64,000 nucleotides of DNA from contig NZ_JAAVKI010000001.1 of assembly GCF_011806525.1 (NCBI RefSeq), forward strand, positions 248,001 through 312,000, in the 5' to 3' direction. Positions 29,140-37,950 of this stretch are shown piece by piece. Made by a program: the position numbers and the translations under genes. Positions within the stretch are counted from its first letter, which is position 1; every line of letters begins with the position of its first letter. This DNA comes from Thalassospira sp. HF15 (GTDB lineage: Bacteria > Pseudomonadota > Alphaproteobacteria > Rhodospirillales > Thalassospiraceae). The notes beneath the pieces were generated by a model. It was not told the origin of the DNA, did no database searches, and worked only from the letters and a program-made list of their open reading frames with translations.

Positions 29140-29901
29140 TCAGGCCTGCATAACGTTCAGACCGCGCCGGGTGTAATTGGCGAGATAGCCGTTAGAAAGT
29201 TTCCGGCCGGTGACCAGATGGGAAATCGCGTCAATGTCGCAGACCCGATACGGCAGGCTGGTTTCAAGTTTATCGGCGGTGGTGACGGCAATGACTTCTG
29301 CCGATTGGGCGATCATTGCGGCCTTGGTTGCGCGTTCTTCGGTGCTGCTGGTGGAAAGACCGGCTTCGGGGTGAAGGGCGCAGGTACCCAGCAGGGCGAT
29401 ATCGGCGTTGAATTTCCGCAACTCATCAATGGTTGTCGGGCCGCAAACCACCATGTCCTGTTTTCGCAACGTCCCGCCCAGCATGATGACTTCGGCATTC
29501 GGGTGGTTGGCAAGTTCGACCGCGATCATTGGGTTGACCGTGATCACGGTGCCGCGAAAGGAAGGTTTCAGATTGCGCGCGACTTCGCAGATGGTGGTGC
29601 CGCTGTCAAAAAATGCCACACAATCGTCGGGGATCAGCTCGCGTGCGGCCTTTTGCGCAATCGCGGTTCGTTCGGGTTGCAGTTCCTGTGCGCGCTCAGC
29701 ATAGCTTTCAGATGCCATGTTGGGCAGAACAGCACCACCATGAATGCGGCGCAAATACCCGTTTTCTTCCATCTGGCGCAGATCACGCCGGATCGTATCA
29801 AGGGATGCATGAAAGAGGGCGGCTAGGTCATGTATATGAACGGTGCCCTGGCTGCGCAGCAGTTTCTGGATTTCGTCCTGACGGCTTGAAACGCTCGACA
29901 T
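29140..29901 (-). CDS. DeoR/GlpR family transcriptional regulator
   Basis: A 253-aa repressor with an N-terminal winged helix: RQDEIQKLLRSQGTVHIHDL then LDTIRRDLRQMEENGYLRRI, the classic DeoR helix-turn-helix. The C-terminal sensor domain of the ribose-phosphate isomerase-like fold has DDCVAFFDSGTTICEV and VITVNPMIAVELANH. Such regulators usually respond to a phosphorylated sugar. It precedes the MFS gene in the same direction, so it may regulate the carrier; the ligand is unknown. Confidence 0.9.
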   Translation of the reverse strand: MSSVSSRQDEIQKLLRSQGTVHIHDLAALFHASLDTIRRDLRQMEENGYLRRIHGGAVLPNMASESYAERAQELQPERTAIAQKAARELIPDDCVAFFDSGTTICEVARNLKPSFRGTVITVNPMIAVELANHPNAEVIMLGGTLRKQDMVVCGPTTIDELRKFNADIALLGTCALHPEAGLSTSSTEERATKAAMIAQSAEVIAVTTADKLETSLPYRVCDIDAISHLVTGRKLSNGYLANYTRRGLNVMQA

Positions 29902-29974
29902 CGGGTTGCCTGTTTTGCATGTTATGCCTGTATTGCCGATATTGGTTATCCCGACCGTGCAAAACCGTCAACAA

Positions 29975-30004
29975 AAAACCGGCCAGACGAAGGTCTGACC
30001 GGTT
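29975..30004 (-). terminator. terminator of metY
   Basis: AACCGGCCAGAC (29978-29989) pairs with GTCTGACCGGTT with one mismatch; on the minus strand six T residues follow. It lies about 30 bases after the metY stop. Confidence 0.8.
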
Positions 30005-30032
30005 CTTAGAGGTAAGGTTATGTGCGGCTTGA

Positions 30033-31319
30033 TCAGGCTTTATCAAGCGCCTGGGTCAAATCAGCCAGAATATCGTCGATATGTTCGATGCCGATCGACA
30101 GGCGGACATAGCCATCGGTCACGCCTGATGACAGGCGGTCTTCCTCGGAAAGCTGGCTGTGAGTCGTCGTGGCCGGATGAATGGCAAGCGAGCGGGTATC
30201 ACCGATATTGGCGACGTGATAAAGCAGTTCCAGCGAGTTGATGAATTTCTCGCCGGCATCTTTGCCGCCTGCCAGTTCAAAGCCCATCAGAGAGCCAAGA
30301 CCGCCTTTAAGGTATTTGTCCGCGCGACGGCGGGCTTCGCCGTCCTGTTTGCTCGGATGAATGACCTTGGTAACTTTCGGGTGCGCTTCAAGGAAATCGG
30401 CAACCTTGATCGCGTTTTCACAATGGCGTTCCATACGCAGCGGCAAGGTTTCCATGCCCTGGATGGTCTGGAAGGAATTGAATGGCGATGCCGCAGCACC
30501 AACATCACGCAGAAGCGTGCAGCGCAGTTTGATTGCGTATGCCACCGGGCCAATCGGTTTGACGGCCTCGGTCCAGACCGCACCGTGATAGCTGGGGTCT
30601 GGTTCGTTCAGAAGCGGGAAGCGTTTTGCGTGTTTTTCCCAGTCGAATTTGCCCGAATCAACAACGATCCCGCCGACTGATGTGCCGTGACCGGCAATGA
30701 ATTTGGTGGTCGAATACATAACAATGCTTGCGCCATGTTCGATCGGTTTGCAGATCACGGGGGCCGCGGTGTTATCAACAATCAACGGAATGCCAAGATC
30801 ATCGCCGATATCGGCAACTTCACGGATCGGGAAGACCTGCAGTTTCGGGTTGGGAAGGGTTTCGGCATAAAAAGCACGCGTCTTGTCATCGGCAAGGCGA
30901 CGGAAGTTTTCCGGATCGGATGGATCGGCAAAACGAACTTCGATGCCCATCTGTTTGAAGGTATTGGCAAACAGGTTCCAGGTGCCGCCATAAAGGTCGG
31001 TGGAACTGACAATGTTGTCGCCAGCCTGCGCGATGTTGAGAACCGCAAAGGTTGATGCCGCCTGACCTGATGCCAGCGCGACAGCCGCAGCACCGCCATC
31101 AAGGGCCGCGACGCGCTGTTCAAGCACATCATTGGTCGGGTTCATCAGGCGGGTATAGATGTTGCCCAGTTCCTTAAGCGCAAAAAGATCTGCGGCATGC
31201 TGGGTATCGCGGAACTGATAGCTGGTCGTTTGATACAGCGGCACGGCGACAGAACCGGTTGTCGGTTCCGCCCGATAACCGGCGTGAAGGACAATGGTTT
31301 CCGGCTTGGTCGAAGACAT
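30033..31319 (-). CDS. metY: O-acetylhomoserine aminocarboxypropyltransferase (sulfhydrylase)
   Basis: PLP enzyme that makes homocysteine from O-acetylhomoserine and sulfide, the direct sulfhydrylation route to methionine. The 428-aa length fits the MetY class. Sites include PLYQTTSYQFRD, NIYTRLMNPTND, ALASGQAASTFAVLNI, and MYSTTKFIAGHGTSVGG with the PLP Lys near 209. The C-terminal half has NSFQTIQGMETLPLRMERH. The leader on the minus strand has a perfect 8-base inverted repeat, and the divergent promoter region with the valine operon holds a palindrome. I see no recognised SAM riboswitch. Confidence 0.95.
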   Translation of the reverse strand: MSSTKPETIVLHAGYRAEPTTGSVAVPLYQTTSYQFRDTQHAADLFALKELGNIYTRLMNPTNDVLEQRVAALDGGAAAVALASGQAASTFAVLNIAQAGDNIVSSTDLYGGTWNLFANTFKQMGIEVRFADPSDPENFRRLADDKTRAFYAETLPNPKLQVFPIREVADIGDDLGIPLIVDNTAAPVICKPIEHGASIVMYSTTKFIAGHGTSVGGIVVDSGKFDWEKHAKRFPLLNEPDPSYHGAVWTEAVKPIGPVAYAIKLRCTLLRDVGAAASPFNSFQTIQGMETLPLRMERHCENAIKVADFLEAHPKVTKVIHPSKQDGEARRRADKYLKGGLGSLMGFELAGGKDAGEKFINSLELLYHVANIGDTRSLAIHPATTTHSQLSEEDRLSSGVTDGYVRLSIGIEHIDDILADLTQALDKA

Positions 31320-31419
31320 GATGATTGTTTCCCTGAATTATCGTTGATCCTGAGGCGAGGAGGGTATGCCCTGCAACCCGGTATTCGCAAGGAACATTTG
31401 GCAAAATGGATCACATCCA

Positions 31420-31445
31420 TGCGCATGAAGGTGTTGCCATGCGCA
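31420..31445 (-). repeat. inverted repeat in the metY leader
   Basis: TGCGCATG (31420-31427) and CATGCGCA (31438-31445) are exact inverted copies with a 10-base spacer, roughly 100-125 bases upstream of the metY start. In the metY transcript it would form a hairpin; it could also be a protein site. Confidence 0.55.
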
Positions 31446-31454
31446 ATTATGATA

Positions 31455-31476
31455 ATTCGGTACGATTATACCGAAT
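31455..31476. promoter_or_regulatory. perfect palindrome, putative operator (ATTCGGTA-N6-TACCGAAT)
   Basis: Exact 8-base arms with a 6-base spacer lie between the divergent metY and isobutyryl-CoA dehydrogenase genes. The arrangement and core are the same as at 22003-22024. On the minus strand the sequence includes TATAAT, so it may overlap a metY -10 box. Confidence 0.55.
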
Positions 31477-31479
31477 GAA

Positions 31480-31511
31480 TTGACAAGCAGCCGATTTCAC
31501 GTTTACGTAAA
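31480..31511 (+). promoter_or_regulatory. valine operon promoter with overlapping palindrome
   Basis: A consensus -35 box TTGACA is at 31480-31485. An imperfect palindrome TTTCACG-TTTA-CGTAAA (31495-31511) covers the expected -10 region. By its form it resembles sites of MerR-type regulators of branched-chain amino acid catabolism (LiuR), but I give this only as an inference. Confidence 0.45.
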
Positions 31512-31545
31512 GGGAAAATACAAAAGCAAAAGAGGCGGCGATCCA

Positions 31546-32685
31546 ATGGAATTCAACCTGTCTGAAGATCAGCAGGCATTTGCCGAGGCTGCGCGTGATT
31601 TCGCGCAGAACGAAATGGCGCCATATGCTGGCGACTGGGATGCAAATCACATCTTCCCCGAAGAAACCCTGCGCAAGGCAGCCGAACTTGGTTTTGCCGC
31701 GATCTATACCGGCGAGGAACATGGCGGAACGGGCCTTGGCCGGCTTGATGCGGCGGTCATTTTCGAAGAACTTGCTGCGGCCTGCCCATCAACAGCGGCC
31801 TATATTTCGATCCATAATATGGCCTGCTGGATGATCGACACATTTGGCAATGACGCGCAACGCGCGAAATATCTGCCGAAACTGGTCACCATGGAACATT
31901 TCGCCAGTTACTGCCTGACCGAACCGGGGGCCGGGTCGGATGCGGGGTCGCTCCGCACCCGTGCTGAACGAGATGGTGACCATTACATCCTTAATGGCGA
32001 GAAGGCGTTTATTTCCGGCGGATCACGCAGCGATATCTATGTTGTTATGGCGCGCACCGGCGATGACAGCCCGAAAGGCATTTCTACTTTCATCGTGCCC
32101 AAGGATGCCGAGGGACTCTCTTTTGGCAAGCTTGAAGAAAAAATGGGTTGGAACAGTCAGCCAACCGCCGCCGTTATCTTTAGTAACTGTAAGGTGCCGG
32201 TCGAAAACCGTTTGGGCGAAGAGGGCGAAGGTTTCAAATTCGCCATGAAGGGCCTTGATGGCGGGCGGTTGAATATTGCGGCTTGCTCAATCGGAGGTGC
32301 ACGTGCGGCGATGGAACACGCACGCGACCACATGAAGGTGCGCAAGCAGTTTGGCAAAAGCCTTGATCAGTTTCAGGCGTTGCAATTCAAATTCGCCGAT
32401 ATGGTGACCGAACTCGAAGCGGCGCGTCTGATGCTTCATAAAGGGGCATGGAAGCTTGACCACAAGACCGACGATGCCACACAGTTCTGTGCCATGGCCA
32501 AGCGGTTTGCGACCGATACCGGCTTTAATGTTTGTAACGAGGCGCTGCAGCTTCATGGCGGCTATGGTTATATTCGTGAATATCCCATCGAGCGTTTGTT
32601 GCGCGACCTGCGCGTGCATCAGATCCTTGAGGGTACCAACGAAATCATGCGCCTGATCATCGCGCGCGCTGCCCTGAAAGATTAG
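31546..32685 (+). CDS. acyl-CoA dehydrogenase, probably isobutyryl-CoA dehydrogenase
   Basis: FAD enzyme that oxidises isobutyryl-CoA to methacrylyl-CoA in valine breakdown. Signatures are YCLTEPGAGSDAGSLRTRA, GEKAFISGGSRSDIYVVMAR, RKQFGKSLDQFQALQFK and the C-terminal QLHGGYGYIREYPIERLLRD with HQILEGTNEIMR. The substrate is inferred from the following two genes, which act on the later intermediates of the same pathway, and from resemblance to the ACAD8 branch. The frame opens at 31480, but the ATG at 31546 after AGAGGCGG gives 379 aa, which fits the family. First gene of the operon. Confidence 0.9.
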   Translation: MEFNLSEDQQAFAEAARDFAQNEMAPYAGDWDANHIFPEETLRKAAELGFAAIYTGEEHGGTGLGRLDAAVIFEELAAACPSTAAYISIHNMACWMIDTFGNDAQRAKYLPKLVTMEHFASYCLTEPGAGSDAGSLRTRAERDGDHYILNGEKAFISGGSRSDIYVVMARTGDDSPKGISTFIVPKDAEGLSFGKLEEKMGWNSQPTAAVIFSNCKVPVENRLGEEGEGFKFAMKGLDGGRLNIAACSIGGARAAMEHARDHMKVRKQFGKSLDQFQALQFKFADMVTELEAARLMLHKGAWKLDHKTDDATQFCAMAKRFATDTGFNVCNEALQLHGGYGYIREYPIERLLRDLRVHQILEGTNEIMRLIIARAALKD

Positions 32686-32688
32686 GTT

Positions 32689-33780
32689 ATGAGTACTGTT
32701 TCAAACTCGTCGGAAAATACTGCTGAGGCACCGGTTCTGTTTTCACAGGATGGTCCGGTTGGCCGCATTCTGTTGAACCGTCCCAGGGCGCTCAACGCGC
32801 TTGATCTGGTGATGGTTGATATGATGATGGCGCAACTGAAATCCTGGGAACAGGATGAAACGGTCAAGGTTGTCGTCATTGAGGGGGCTGGAGAAAAGGC
32901 ATTCTGTGCAGGGGGCGACATTCGTGGCCTTTATGATGCCCGGCAGGTTGATGACGAAGAGGTGCTCGATGCCTTTTATCGTCGGGAATACCACCTGAAC
33001 CACTATATCGCGACGTATCCAAAGCCCTACATCGCGTTGATGGACGGGATCACCATGGGGGGTGGTGTCGGGGTTTCGATCCATGGTCGGTTCCGTGTCG
33101 TCACCGAGCGCACCCTTTTTGCTATGCCAGAGACAGGCATTGGCTTTTTCCCGGATGTTGGCGGTGGATACTTCCTGCCGCGTTGTCCGGGCAGGATCGG
33201 GATGTATCTTGGCCTTACGGGGGCGCGGATCAAGGCGGCAGACTGCCTTTATGCCGGGCTTGCGACCCATGGTGCGCAAAGTACGGAACTTGATGGCATC
33301 AAGGATGCTCTTGCAAGTGCCGCATGGGACGGGGATGGCTTCGCCATTGCCGAGGATATTCTGAAAAATCATGAAACGCCATTCGGGGTGGCACCACTTT
33401 CAGAAGTTCGCCACGAGGTTGATCACTGCTTTGCCGGTGACAGTGTCGTGGCAATCTTTGAAGCCCTGCAAAATGCCGCCAGCGCGTTCGGCACAGAGAC
33501 CCTTGAGGCATTGAGCGGAAAATCACCAACTGCCCTGTGTGTCAGTTTCGAGCAAATCCGTCAGGGTGGCGACATGTCGTTGGCGGAGGTCCTGAAGATG
33601 GAGTACCGCCTGTCGCAGCGCATGGTTTGCAAGCCGGATCTTTTTGAAGGTGTGCGGGCAGTGATTATCGACAAGGACCATGCGCCGAAATGGCAGCATG
33701 GCGATATTGGTCAGGTCGACCCGCGCGAGGTGGCGGAATATTTCGAAATGCTGCCCGAGGACAAAGAACTTAATCTTTAG
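32689..33780 (+). CDS. 3-hydroxyisobutyryl-CoA hydrolase
   Basis: Crotonase-fold thioesterase that frees 3-hydroxyisobutyrate from CoA in valine catabolism. The 363-aa length and internal motifs separate it from plain enoyl-CoA hydratases: KAFCAGGDIRGLYDAR, MDGITMGGGVGVSIHGRFRV, FAMPETGIGFFPDVGGGYFL with the catalytic Glu and Asp, SGKSPTALCVSFEQI and FEGVRAVIIDKDHAPKW. It begins three bases after the dehydrogenase stop, so the two are almost surely co-transcribed. A human-disease homologue (HIBCH) shares the same motif set, which supports the name. Confidence 0.93.
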   Translation: MSTVSNSSENTAEAPVLFSQDGPVGRILLNRPRALNALDLVMVDMMMAQLKSWEQDETVKVVVIEGAGEKAFCAGGDIRGLYDARQVDDEEVLDAFYRREYHLNHYIATYPKPYIALMDGITMGGGVGVSIHGRFRVVTERTLFAMPETGIGFFPDVGGGYFLPRCPGRIGMYLGLTGARIKAADCLYAGLATHGAQSTELDGIKDALASAAWDGDGFAIAEDILKNHETPFGVAPLSEVRHEVDHCFAGDSVVAIFEALQNAASAFGTETLEALSGKSPTALCVSFEQIRQGGDMSLAEVLKMEYRLSQRMVCKPDLFEGVRAVIIDKDHAPKWQHGDIGQVDPREVAEYFEMLPEDKELNL

Positions 33781-33863
33781 AGCGGCTTGGGCGGGGGAAG
33801 ACCCTGCCAGATAAACATAAATCAGAACAAAACACCCTGGTCGGGTGTCAGAGGAGACTTCAA

Positions 33864-34754
33864 ATGGCGAGTATCGGTTTTATTGGTCTGGGGAATATGG
33901 GCGGCCCGATGGCGGCGAACCTGGTTAAGGCAGGCCACGCGGTAAAGGTTTTCGATCTTTCGGCTGATGCAGTGGCGAAGGCTGTTGATGCCGGCGCCAC
34001 AAAGGCCGCGTCCGTTGGTGAGGCAGCAAGTGACGTAGCGTTTGTTGTTACCGTTCTGCCTGCGGGCAAGCATGTGCTGGCCGTCTATGACGGGCCGGAC
34101 GGTGTGATTGCGCATGCCAAACCGGGCACTGTCCTGATCGACAGTTCGACAATTGATGTGGACTCGGCCCGCAACGCATCTGAATTGGCCAAGGCTGCGG
34201 GACTTGGCGTTGTCGATGCCCCGATTTCGGGCGGAACTGCCGGTGCTGCTGCAGGTACCCTGACATTTATGGTCGGGGGATCTGATGCCGATTTTGCCAG
34301 TGCAGAGCCCATCCTGGCTGGCATGGGAAGCAACATTATTCATGCCGGTGACAGTGGTGCAGGCCAGGCGGCCAAGATTTGCAACAACATGGTACTGGGT
34401 GTCAGCATGATTGCGGTGTCCGAAGCGTTCATGCTGGCAAAGCGTCTTGGGCTTGATGCGCAGAAACTGTTTGAGGTTTCATCGAAGGCATCGGGTCAGT
34501 GCTGGGCGCTGACAAGCTATTGCCCGGTCCCCGGGCCGGTTCCTGCATCACCAGCCAATCGCGATTACCAGCCGGGTTTTGCGGTGGATATGATGCTCAA
34601 GGATTTGAAACTTGCTCAGCAGGCATCGGCGTCGGCCGGGGCAACTACCCCGATGGGCGCCTTGGCCGAAAGTCTTTATGCGCTTTATTCCAATGGCGGG
34701 AATGGCGGCATGGATTTCTCGGCCATTGTCAAAATGCTTGATGGCGAGAAATAA
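33864..34754 (+). CDS. mmsB: 3-hydroxyisobutyrate dehydrogenase
   Basis: NAD-dependent oxidation of 3-hydroxyisobutyrate to methylmalonate semialdehyde. At 296 aa it has the nucleotide-binding start IGFIGLGNMGGPMAANLVKA, the substrate loop DAPISGGTAGAAAGTLTFMV, the catalytic Lys in GAGQAAKICNNMVLG, and the C-terminal FAVDMMLKDLKLAQQAS, all standard for the beta-hydroxyacid dehydrogenase family and this member. It follows the hydrolase gene by 83 bases and ends the operon before a clear terminator. The next enzyme, methylmalonate-semialdehyde dehydrogenase, is not in the window. Confidence 0.94.
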   Translation: MASIGFIGLGNMGGPMAANLVKAGHAVKVFDLSADAVAKAVDAGATKAASVGEAASDVAFVVTVLPAGKHVLAVYDGPDGVIAHAKPGTVLIDSSTIDVDSARNASELAKAAGLGVVDAPISGGTAGAAAGTLTFMVGGSDADFASAEPILAGMGSNIIHAGDSGAGQAAKICNNMVLGVSMIAVSEAFMLAKRLGLDAQKLFEVSSKASGQCWALTSYCPVPGPVPASPANRDYQPGFAVDMMLKDLKLAQQASASAGATTPMGALAESLYALYSNGGNGGMDFSAIVKMLDGEK

Positions 34755-34792
34755 AACGTCTCTGTGAAGACAAAATAGACGTCAGGATACAG

Positions 34793-34822
34793 GCGGGCCT
34801 CATTGTGCGGCCCGCTTTTCTT
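34793..34822 (+). terminator. terminator of the valine operon
   Basis: GCGGGCC (34793-34799) pairs with GGCCCGC (34809-34815), followed by TTTTCTT. Confidence 0.85.
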
Positions 34823-34903
34823 GTATGTGGTGTTGTTTATGTTGCGTTGTTTGAAAATGGCGGCACAATAGCCAAAACCATATTTGAGAACACCAGTTGC
34901 CCG

Positions 34904-35095
34904 ATGAGCAAACGTTATAATACATCCAACGAAATTTACTTTGAGCTGCGCCAAGTGGGAACTTATCTGCGCTGCACGGCAATTGACGGGAAAACCGGTG
35001 TGGAAGTAACGGTGGCCGGACCGGTTAGCAGAAACCCGGAACAGCTAAAGCGGGTCGCAGCAAAAAAGCTTGAATACGTTCTCAGCAAGCGCTGA
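34904..35095 (+). CDS. conserved small protein, resembles DUF6898
   Basis: A 63-aa basic protein starting MSKRYNTSNEIYFELRQVGT, then LRCTAIDGKTGVEVTVAGP and a helical end RVAAKKLEYVLSKR. The layout (strands followed by a lysine-rich helix, EIYFE...VGTYL...AID...G.EV...GP) resembles small alphaproteobacterial proteins that I recall as DUF6898, of unknown function; this match is from memory and uncertain. A longer frame opens upstream at 34805, but it would begin inside the valine-operon terminator, so I prefer the ATG at 34904. Confidence 0.7.
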   Translation: MSKRYNTSNEIYFELRQVGTYLRCTAIDGKTGVEVTVAGPVSRNPEQLKRVAAKKLEYVLSKR

Positions 35096-35174
35096 GCGCA
35101 AACTGATAAGACAAAGTTGCATCCGACGCGTCTAGTCGTTGCCCGGTTCCGGTTTTAATTTGCAATGAAACATT

Positions 35175-35207
35175 AAAAAACGCCGCCCGATCAGGGGCGG
35201 CGTTTTT
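35175..35207. terminator. bidirectional terminator between the small gene and mucR
   Basis: AAAAAACGCCGCCC (35175-35188) pairs with GGGCGGCGTTTTT (35195-35207), with A and T runs on both sides of a GC-rich stem, between convergent genes. Confidence 0.9.
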
Positions 35208-35235
35208 GTTTGTTTGGGCTTTTGGCGCAAAGATG

Positions 35236-35655
35236 TTATTTCGCCTTGCGACCCAGACCAATTTTCTTGGCAAACTGCGAGCGCTGCTTGGCGTAGTTCG
35301 GTGCGACCATCGGATAATCTGACGGCAGGCCCCATTTCGCACGGTATTCTTCCGGGGTGAGGTTGTACGTCGTGCGCAGGTGGCGTTTGAGCATTTTCAG
35401 CTTTTTACCGTCTTCAAGGCAGATGATGTAGTCATCACCAATGGATTTCTTGATCGGAACGGCCGGTTTCAACGGTTCCTGTTCCGGTTCTTTTTCGACT
35501 TCGTGTATTTCATCAAGAGAAGCAAACACAGTTGAAATCAGTTCGGGGATCTGTGCTGCGGCAAGGGCATTGTTGCTGACATATGCAGATACAATGTCGA
35601 CAGTCATTTGTAAAAGTTCGTCGCGATCAATCACGCTATTCTCAGTTTCAGCCAT
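35236..35655 (-). CDS. mucR: MucR/Ros family transcriptional regulator
   Basis: A 139-aa regulator with an N-terminal helical oligomerisation region (about residues 10-50) and a C-terminal prokaryotic zinc-finger domain: DDYIICLEDGKKLKMLKRHL then LTPEEYRAKWGLPSDYPMVA. In alphaproteobacteria MucR is an H-NS-like repressor that controls exopolysaccharide, motility and cell-cycle genes and usually represses itself. The upstream region is AT-rich with several TATA-like steps, consistent with such autoregulation. The finger has a Cys near 79 and the His of KRHL, typical of Ros-like fingers. No target can be named from the context. Confidence 0.94.
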   Translation of the reverse strand: MAETENSVIDRDELLQMTVDIVSAYVSNNALAAAQIPELISTVFASLDEIHEVEKEPEQEPLKPAVPIKKSIGDDYIICLEDGKKLKMLKRHLRTTYNLTPEEYRAKWGLPSDYPMVAPNYAKQRSQFAKKIGLGRKAK

Positions 35656-36119
35656 AATTGAAGTAATCCTTCAGGTCACAATTGAGATTAAACTTAATGC
35701 ACTATTCTTCCGATATAATCAAACCACAGAAAAACACAAGATAAATCGTGGATCAATACCTGTATAAGGTTATATTGAAGCTATATTAAAGTCTATGTCT
35801 TGGTCGTGATCATTTAATTCGTCATGCTTTCAAAGCGGTCGAGAAATACAACCGTTCCGATTGCGCAATGCTACTGTTTAAATGGCAGGATCATTCTGTA
35901 CGGCGATATCGGCATTCTGATACCTCCTTTGGCCTTGTTGACGGCGTCAAAACCGACATATGTGTTCAGTATGTGGAGCGTCTGAACCATGCCGGTTTTA
36001 CTGCGTCTGTTCTGTTTGGAAAACTTGCTGATTTGGGTGACCTGCGCGTTGGCAGGCCCGACGCTATATGCTACAAGGCGCTCAATTTTAAACTTCTGCT
36101 TTGGGATGAAGGCACGCCT
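35656..36119. other. 464-base AT-rich intergenic region between mucR and rpiB
   Basis: This gap separates the divergent mucR and rpiB genes. The half next to mucR is AT-rich and holds its putative promoter; the half next to rpiB is in an open frame that continues into rpiB from 35868, but that extension has no RpiB homology and is probably non-coding leader. Nothing else was recognised. Confidence 0.5.
35712..35739 (-). promoter_or_regulatory. putative mucR promoter
   Basis: On the minus strand TTGTGT (35739-35734) and TATATC (35717-35712) are 16 bases apart, about 57 bases before the mucR ATG, within an AT-rich region. Confidence 0.45.
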
Positions 36120-36563
36120 ATGACCGTCAAGACCCTTGTCATTGCCTCCGATCACGGTGGTGTTGATCTGAAATCAGTGATCGCCGATGCCCTGAAAAAG
36201 CGCGGAATTGAAGTGCTTGATCTTGGTACAGACGGAACGACGTCAGTGGATTATCCGGACTTTGCACAGGCGGCTGCCAAAGCCATTATCGATGGCAAGG
36301 CCGAGGCAGGTATTCTTGTCTGCGGGTCGGGGATCGGTATGAGCATGGCAGCCAACCGTTACCCGGAAATTCGCGCAGCACTGGTTCATGACCGTCTTTC
36401 GGCTGAACTTTGCCGTCAACATAACAACGCAAATGTTTTGTGCCTTGGCGCGCGCCTGATTGGTGAAGCCACAGCACTTGATTGCATTGATGCCTTCTTG
36501 TCGACCGAATTTGAAGGTGGTCGACATGAAGGTCGCGTTGCAAAAATGTCCTGCTCCGTCTGA
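36120..36563 (+). CDS. rpiB: ribose 5-phosphate isomerase B
   Basis: Interconverts ribose 5-phosphate and ribulose 5-phosphate. The protein starts [18 protein letters not shown], the family signature with the phosphate-contacting Asp-His, then [16 protein letters not shown] and the [20 protein letters not shown] block with the catalytic Cys (about residue 68). [20 protein letters not shown] follows. I choose the ATG at 36120 (147 aa) because the upstream part of the frame has no match to the family. The rpiB-glyA-nrdR-rib order is common in alphaproteobacteria. Confidence 0.95.
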   Translation: MTVKTLVIASDHGGVDLKSVIADALKKRGIEVLDLGTDGTTSVDYPDFAQAAAKAIIDGKAEAGILVCGSGIGMSMAANRYPEIRAALVHDRLSAELCRQHNNANVLCLGARLIGEATALDCIDAFLSTEFEGGRHEGRVAKMSCSV

Positions 36564-36651
36564 TTTTATCGCCATCTTGCATCAACCGGAACGGGCAGGC
36601 GGTCCCGCAGGGATCGTTACCCGTCACATCGCATCGAAAGAGGCCCCCCGC

Positions 36652-37926
36652 ATGTCGTTCAAAGGCTTTTTCACCACCAGCTTGGCCGAAGCTGATCCGG
36701 CACTGTTCAAATCTGTTACCGACGAGCTTGCTCGTCAGCAAAACCAGATCGAGATGATTGCTTCGGAAAACATCGTTTCCAAAGCGGTTATCGAGGCACA
36801 GGGTAGTGTTCTGACCAACAAATATGCCGAAGGGTATCCTTCGCGCCGTTATTATGGTGGTTGTGAATATGTTGACGTTGCCGAACAGCTGGCAATCGAC
36901 CGCGCCAAGGAAATCTTTGACTGCGAGTTTGTCAACGTTCAGCCCCATTCCGGTGCACAGGCAAACGGTGCGGTTATGCTCGCGCTTTGCAAGCCGGGCG
37001 ATACCATTCTTGGCATGTCGCTTGATGCCGGTGGTCACTTGACCCATGGCGCACGTCCGGCACAGTCGGGCAAATGGTTCAATGCGGTTCAGTATGGCGT
37101 ACGCGAAGACGACCTGACCCTTGACTATGATCAGGTTGAAGCCCTTGCGGTTGAGCATAAACCAGCCTTGATCATTGCTGGTGGTTCGGCCATTCCGCGT
37201 CAGATTGATTTCAAGCGTTTCCGCGAAATTGCTGACAAGGTTGGCGCGCTGCTGATGGTTGATATGGCACACTTTGCAGGCCTCGTTGCCGGTGGCGCGC
37301 ATCCAAGCCCGCTTCCCTATGCAGATGTTGTGACCACCACGACGCACAAAACCCTTCGTGGCCCGCGCGGCGGCATGATCCTGTCGAACAATCTCGACAT
37401 CGGCAAAAAGATCAACTCTGCTGTCTTCCCGGGTCTGCAGGGTGGTCCGTTGATGCATGTGATTGCGGCCAAGGCGGTTGCCTTTGGCGAAGTATTGCGT
37501 CCGGAATTCAAGGCGTATGCCCAGCAGGTCATTGATAACGCCCGGGCATTGGCCGAAGTTCTGGTCAAGCGTGGCTTTGACATCGTGACTGGTGGTACCG
37601 ACACGCATCTGATGCTGGTTGACCTGCGTCCGAAGGGGCTGAAAGGCAACACGGCAGAAGTCGCGCTGGAACGTGCAGGTATCACCTGTAACAAAAACGG
37701 CATTCCGTTCGACACCGAAAAGCCGACCATCACCTCGGGTATTCGTCTTGGCACCCCGGCCGGTACGACGCGTGGTTTCGGTGTTGCCGAATTCCAGCAG
37801 ATCGGTGAGCTGATTGGTGACGTTCTGGACGCCATGGTCGATAGCCCGGAAGGCAATGCCGAAGTTGAGGCAGCCGTCCGTGCGAAGGTCGAAGACCTCT
37901 GCAAGCGTTTCCCGATCTATTCCTGA
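36652..37926 (+). CDS. glyA: serine hydroxymethyltransferase
   Basis: PLP enzyme that converts serine and tetrahydrofolate to glycine and methylene-tetrahydrofolate. At 424 aa it has the family segments [40 protein letters not shown], the PLP-Lys motif [18 protein letters not shown] (Lys about 232), and [20 protein letters not shown]. The frame is open from 36460, but the ATG at 36652 after AAAGAGG is the family start. It is 88 bases after rpiB and 24 before nrdR. Confidence 0.97.
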   Translation: MSFKGFFTTSLAEADPALFKSVTDELARQQNQIEMIASENIVSKAVIEAQGSVLTNKYAEGYPSRRYYGGCEYVDVAEQLAIDRAKEIFDCEFVNVQPHSGAQANGAVMLALCKPGDTILGMSLDAGGHLTHGARPAQSGKWFNAVQYGVREDDLTLDYDQVEALAVEHKPALIIAGGSAIPRQIDFKRFREIADKVGALLMVDMAHFAGLVAGGAHPSPLPYADVVTTTTHKTLRGPRGGMILSNNLDIGKKINSAVFPGLQGGPLMHVIAAKAVAFGEVLRPEFKAYAQQVIDNARALAEVLVKRGFDIVTGGTDTHLMLVDLRPKGLKGNTAEVALERAGITCNKNGIPFDTEKPTITSGIRLGTPAGTTRGFGVAEFQQIGELIGDVLDAMVDSPEGNAEVEAAVRAKVEDLCKRFPIYS

Positions 37927-37950
37927 TCGATTTGAGGCTTAGATAAACAT

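Noticed and set aside
31320-31480. A SAM-II riboswitch before metY
   Set aside because: The pseudoknot sequence pattern I know for SAM-II is not present; only simple inverted repeats are seen. A covariance search could still overturn this.
35868-36119. An 84-residue N-terminal extension of RpiB
   Set aside because: The frame is open, but the residues do not resemble RpiB, and the family start [14 protein letters not shown] is at 36120.
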